Position numbers and translations under genes: made by a program. The notes beneath the pieces were generated by a model. That model did not search any database and was not told the DNA's origin. It was given only the letters and a program-made list of their open reading frames with translations. Shown in pieces: positions 5,095 to 6,975 of a stretch of DNA of 6,975 bases. The DNA lies in assembly GCA_002371295.1 (NCBI GenBank), contig DFGZ01000075.1, positions 1 through 6,975 of the forward strand, read 5' to 3'. The stretch comes from Oribacterium sp. UBA3737. Lineage in GTDB: Bacteria; Bacillota_A; Clostridia; Lachnospirales; Lachnospiraceae. The stretch's first letter is position 1. The number at the start of each line of letters is the position of its first letter.

Positions 5095-5467
5095 CGAACT
5101 GATCGATGCAGCAAACAACACCAATGCGATCCAGGATGATACAGACAAACTTGTAGAAAGCAGATACTCTGTAGTTATCGCAAGTGCAAAGCGTGCAAGA
5201 CAGTTAATAGACGGAGCTTCTCCGGTTCTCCCGGTAGACCCAAGCAGAAAGCCTCTTTCAATCGCAGTAGAGGAGCTTGCAAAGAACGCCATCACTATCA
5301 AGCGCGGCTCTGAGATCGAAGACGAGTTCAGAACAAACGCTGTTGATAAGCGCTTTGATTTTGCAACAGAAGAGTTTGACGAGGATGATGACGGAACTCA
5401 GGATCTTATCGATAACAGCCCATCAGCATCTTCAGAAGATGATTACAATTCTGACAGCGAAGCATAA
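5075..5467 (+). CDS. rpoZ: RNA polymerase omega subunit with long acidic tail
   Basis: A 130-aa omega subunit that supports assembly and stability of RNA polymerase by clamping the beta' C-terminus. The conserved core is RYSVVIASAKRARQL (30-44) followed by KPLSIAVEELAKNAI (59-73). These match the family's R-L---AKRARQL and KP--IA-EEIA-G-I motifs. Most bacterial omegas are about 65-100 aa. Here residues 99-130 form an Asp/Glu/Ser-rich tail with 14 acidic residues and no Lys or Arg after R93. ATG at 5075 has AGGAGG at 5062-5067, seven bases upstream, located inside the end of gmk. A family-B repeat starts directly after the stop. Confidence 0.93.
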   Translation: MSQQSYNELIDAANNTNAIQDDTDKLVESRYSVVIASAKRARQLIDGASPVLPVDPSRKPLSIAVEELAKNAITIKRGSEIEDEFRTNAVDKRFDFATEEFDEDDDGTQDLIDNSPSASSEDDYNSDSEA

Positions 5468-5548
5468 GTTTGAAAGTGAACTTTCAAACTTTATTAGTGG
5501 GTCATATACGAATTCGAGCAAGCTCGATTCGTGCATGACCCATGGAGT
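5468..5548 (+). repeat. Structured repeat family B, copy 2 (rimO leader)
   Basis: This copy fills nearly the whole rpoZ-rimO gap. The first hairpin is GTTTGAAAG, loop TGAA, CTTTCAAAC (5468-5489). The second stem runs from T5498 to A5542, with only an A-C mismatch, a U-G wobble and one bulged U; its apex is CGAGC-AA-GCTCG. It ends CCCATGGAG, and GGAG (5544-5547) is the rimO ribosome binding site, seven bases from the ATG. Compared with copy 1, pair A4412-U4432 has become G5510-C5530, a compensatory change. U-U 4404/4440 has become U5502-A5538, and A-C 4414/4430 has become A5512-U5528, so this copy has the better stem. Confidence 0.85.
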
Positions 5549-5554
5549 TAAAAT

Positions 5555-6823
5555 ATGAAAATACACATGATATCACTTGGCTGTGATAAGAACAGAGTTG
5601 ACAGCGAAAAGATGCTCAGCAACCTCCTTGATAAGTATCCGGGATCTGAGATAACCGATGATCCTGAAGAGGCTGATATCGCTGTCATCAATACCTGTTC
5701 TTTTATTGGTGATGCCAAGGAAGAAAGTATTAATACCATCATCGAGATGGGAGAATATAAGCAGTCGGCAAAGCTCAAGAAGATTATTGTTGCCGGCTGT
5801 TTAGTTGAGCGTTACAAAGACCAGATCAGAAAAGAGCTTCCTGAAGTAGATGAAGTCATAGGTGTCAAGGACTACGTTGACAAGCTGGATGTTCAGATGA
5901 CACGTGTCGAGAACTCCGAGAATTATACTTCCTATCTCAAGATAGCGGAGGGCTGCGATAAATACTGTACCTATTGCATCATTCCAAGCCTCAGGGGTCA
6001 CTATCGTTCTGTTCCCATGGAACATCTTATAGAAGAAGCAAAGATGCTTGCACAGAGGGGCACAAAGGAGCTTATCCTTGTGGCTCAGGAAACAACTCTT
6101 TACGGCGTTGACCTCTATAAGAAAAAGGCTCTTCCCGAGCTTCTCAACAAACTTTCAGAGATAGAAGGAATAGAGTGGATACGCATCCTTTACTGTTATC
6201 CGGAAGAGATCACAGATGAGCTTATCGAGACCATCCGTGATAACAAAAAGGTCGTACATTATCTTGATATACCTATACAGCATGCTTCCGACGCAGTTCT
6301 TAAGAATATGCACAGAAAGACCAGACAGGCAGAGCTTAAAGAACGTATTTCTGCGCTCCGTAAAGCTATCCCGGATATCGCATTACGTACCACACTCATC
6401 ACGGGATTCCCGGGAGAGACAGAGGAAGATTTCGAAATACTGAAGAATTTCGTTTCGGAAATGCGTTTTGAACGTCTGGGAGTATTCCCTTATTCACAGG
6501 AAGAGGGCACCCCTGCAGCAGAGATGACCGATCAGATTCCGGAAAAGATAAAGCTTCAGCGTCAGGATGAGATCATGAAGCTTCAGCAGGGCATCGCATT
6601 TGAAAAGGCACGTGAGCTTTGCGGCAGAGAGCTTCGTGTCATGGTCATAGGCTATGATCCTGAAAACAACATGTACCTTACACGTTCCTATATGGACAAC
6701 CCCGACATCGACAGTCTGGTATTTGTAGACGCAGGTGAATATAACAACAAGATTTCCGGTGATATGATCGATTGTCGTATCATCGATGCAGATGGATATG
6801 ACTTGATTGGAGAGCGCATCTAA
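5555..6823 (+). CDS. rimO: Ribosomal protein S12 (aspartate) methylthiotransferase RimO
   Basis: A 422-aa radical-SAM methylthiotransferase that adds a methylthio group to a conserved aspartate of ribosomal protein uS12, using two iron-sulfur clusters. The N-terminal MTTase domain has its three cluster cysteines C10 (SLGCDKN), C48 (NTCSFI) and C82 (AGCLVERY). The radical-SAM motif CxxxCxxC is C134, C138, C141. WIRILYCYPEEITDELI, HYLDIPIQHASD, TTLITGFPGETEEDF and RLGVFPYSQEEGTPA follow in family order. A TRAM-like domain occupies roughly the last 65 residues. SLGCDKN and the WIR-LY-YP segment favour RimO over the tRNA enzymes MiaB and MtaB. The start at 5555 is supported by GGAG seven bases upstream, supplied by repeat B. 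The stop abuts the pgsA start (TAAATG). Confidence 0.95.
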   Translation: MKIHMISLGCDKNRVDSEKMLSNLLDKYPGSEITDDPEEADIAVINTCSFIGDAKEESINTIIEMGEYKQSAKLKKIIVAGCLVERYKDQIRKELPEVDEVIGVKDYVDKLDVQMTRVENSENYTSYLKIAEGCDKYCTYCIIPSLRGHYRSVPMEHLIEEAKMLAQRGTKELILVAQETTLYGVDLYKKKALPELLNKLSEIEGIEWIRILYCYPEEITDELIETIRDNKKVVHYLDIPIQHASDAVLKNMHRKTRQAELKERISALRKAIPDIALRTTLITGFPGETEEDFEILKNFVSEMRFERLGVFPYSQEEGTPAAEMTDQIPEKIKLQRQDEIMKLQQGIAFEKARELCGRELRVMVIGYDPENNMYLTRSYMDNPDIDSLVFVDAGEYNNKISGDMIDCRIIDADGYDLIGERI

Positions 6824-6975
6824 ATGAATTTACCAAACAAACTGACACTCCTTCGTATAATCATGATTCCGCTATTCGTAATTCTTCTTTTGCTTGAAGG
6901 CGGACAGAATCAGTATTTACGCATTGCTGCTTTGATTGTTTTTTGTCTTGCTTCATTTACGGATTTTCTGGATGG
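6824..6975 (+). CDS. pgsA: CDP-diacylglycerol-glycerol-3-phosphate 3-phosphatidyltransferase, N-terminal part (partial)
   Basis: Fifty codons are visible before the window ends. The peptide starts MNLPNKLTLLRIIMIPLFVILLL, the typical PgsA N-terminus of NLPN-LT--R leading into a first membrane helix. After a short charged turn (EGGQNQYLR) a second hydrophobic segment runs to ASFTDFLDG. That is the beginning of the CDP-alcohol phosphotransferase motif DG..AR...; its remaining Asp residues lie beyond the window. The enzyme is an integral membrane protein that makes phosphatidylglycerol phosphate from CDP-diacylglycerol and glycerol 3-phosphate. ATG follows the rimO stop with no gap; GGAGAG at 6809-6814 is the likely ribosome binding site, so translation is probably coupled to rimO. 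Confidence 0.9.
   Translation, partial: MNLPNKLTLLRIIMIPLFVILLLLEGGQNQYLRIAALIVFCLASFTDFLD

Overview
The window looks like core chromosome of a Gram-positive Clostridia, most likely Lachnospiraceae (Butyrivibrio/Roseburia-like). The basis is the gene order yicC-gmk-rpoZ-rimO-pgsA, strong GGAGG-type ribosome binding sites, moderate GC content and the protein signatures. This placement is inference from content and order; no marker RNA gene is present.

Layout. (1) Positions 2-139 hold the C-terminus of an NAD(P)H-hydrate dehydratase (nnrD-type). (2) Positions 140-442 have no confident gene. They hold a palindromic repeat (family A), a larger inverted-repeat structure that includes it, a doubtful 41-codon ORF, a terminator and a probable yebC promoter. 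(3) yebC (443-1195, +) converges with rqcH (1315-3093, -). A strong bidirectional terminator and a second family-A repeat lie between them. (4) The divergent region 3094-3422 holds candidate promoters for rqcH and yicC, a near-palindrome over the rqcH -10 box, and a yicC leader that can fold two ways around the Shine-Dalgarno (SD) sequence. (5) A plus-strand operon follows: yicC (3423-4304), gmk (4456-5094), rpoZ (5075-5467), rimO (5555-6823) and the start of pgsA (6824 to the window end).

The genes are housekeeping and centre on RNA and translation. YebC and RqcH both act on stalled ribosomes, YicC on RNA decay, RimO on ribosomal protein S12, and omega on RNA polymerase. Gmk makes GDP for GTP and (p)ppGpp pools, and PgsA starts phosphatidylglycerol synthesis.

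The unusual part is two families of structured repeats, each present twice and each placed consistently. Family A (60-61 nt) starts at or just after a stop codon, in the same orientation relative to its gene both times, and lies ahead of a terminator. Family B (about 80 nt, two hairpins) sits inside the operon directly before gmk and rimO and supplies their ribosome binding sites. Its two copies show one compensatory base-pair change and two one-sided changes in the main stem, which suggests selection on RNA structure. Whether these repeats are REP/MITE-like passengers or working leader and 3'-end elements cannot be settled from this window.
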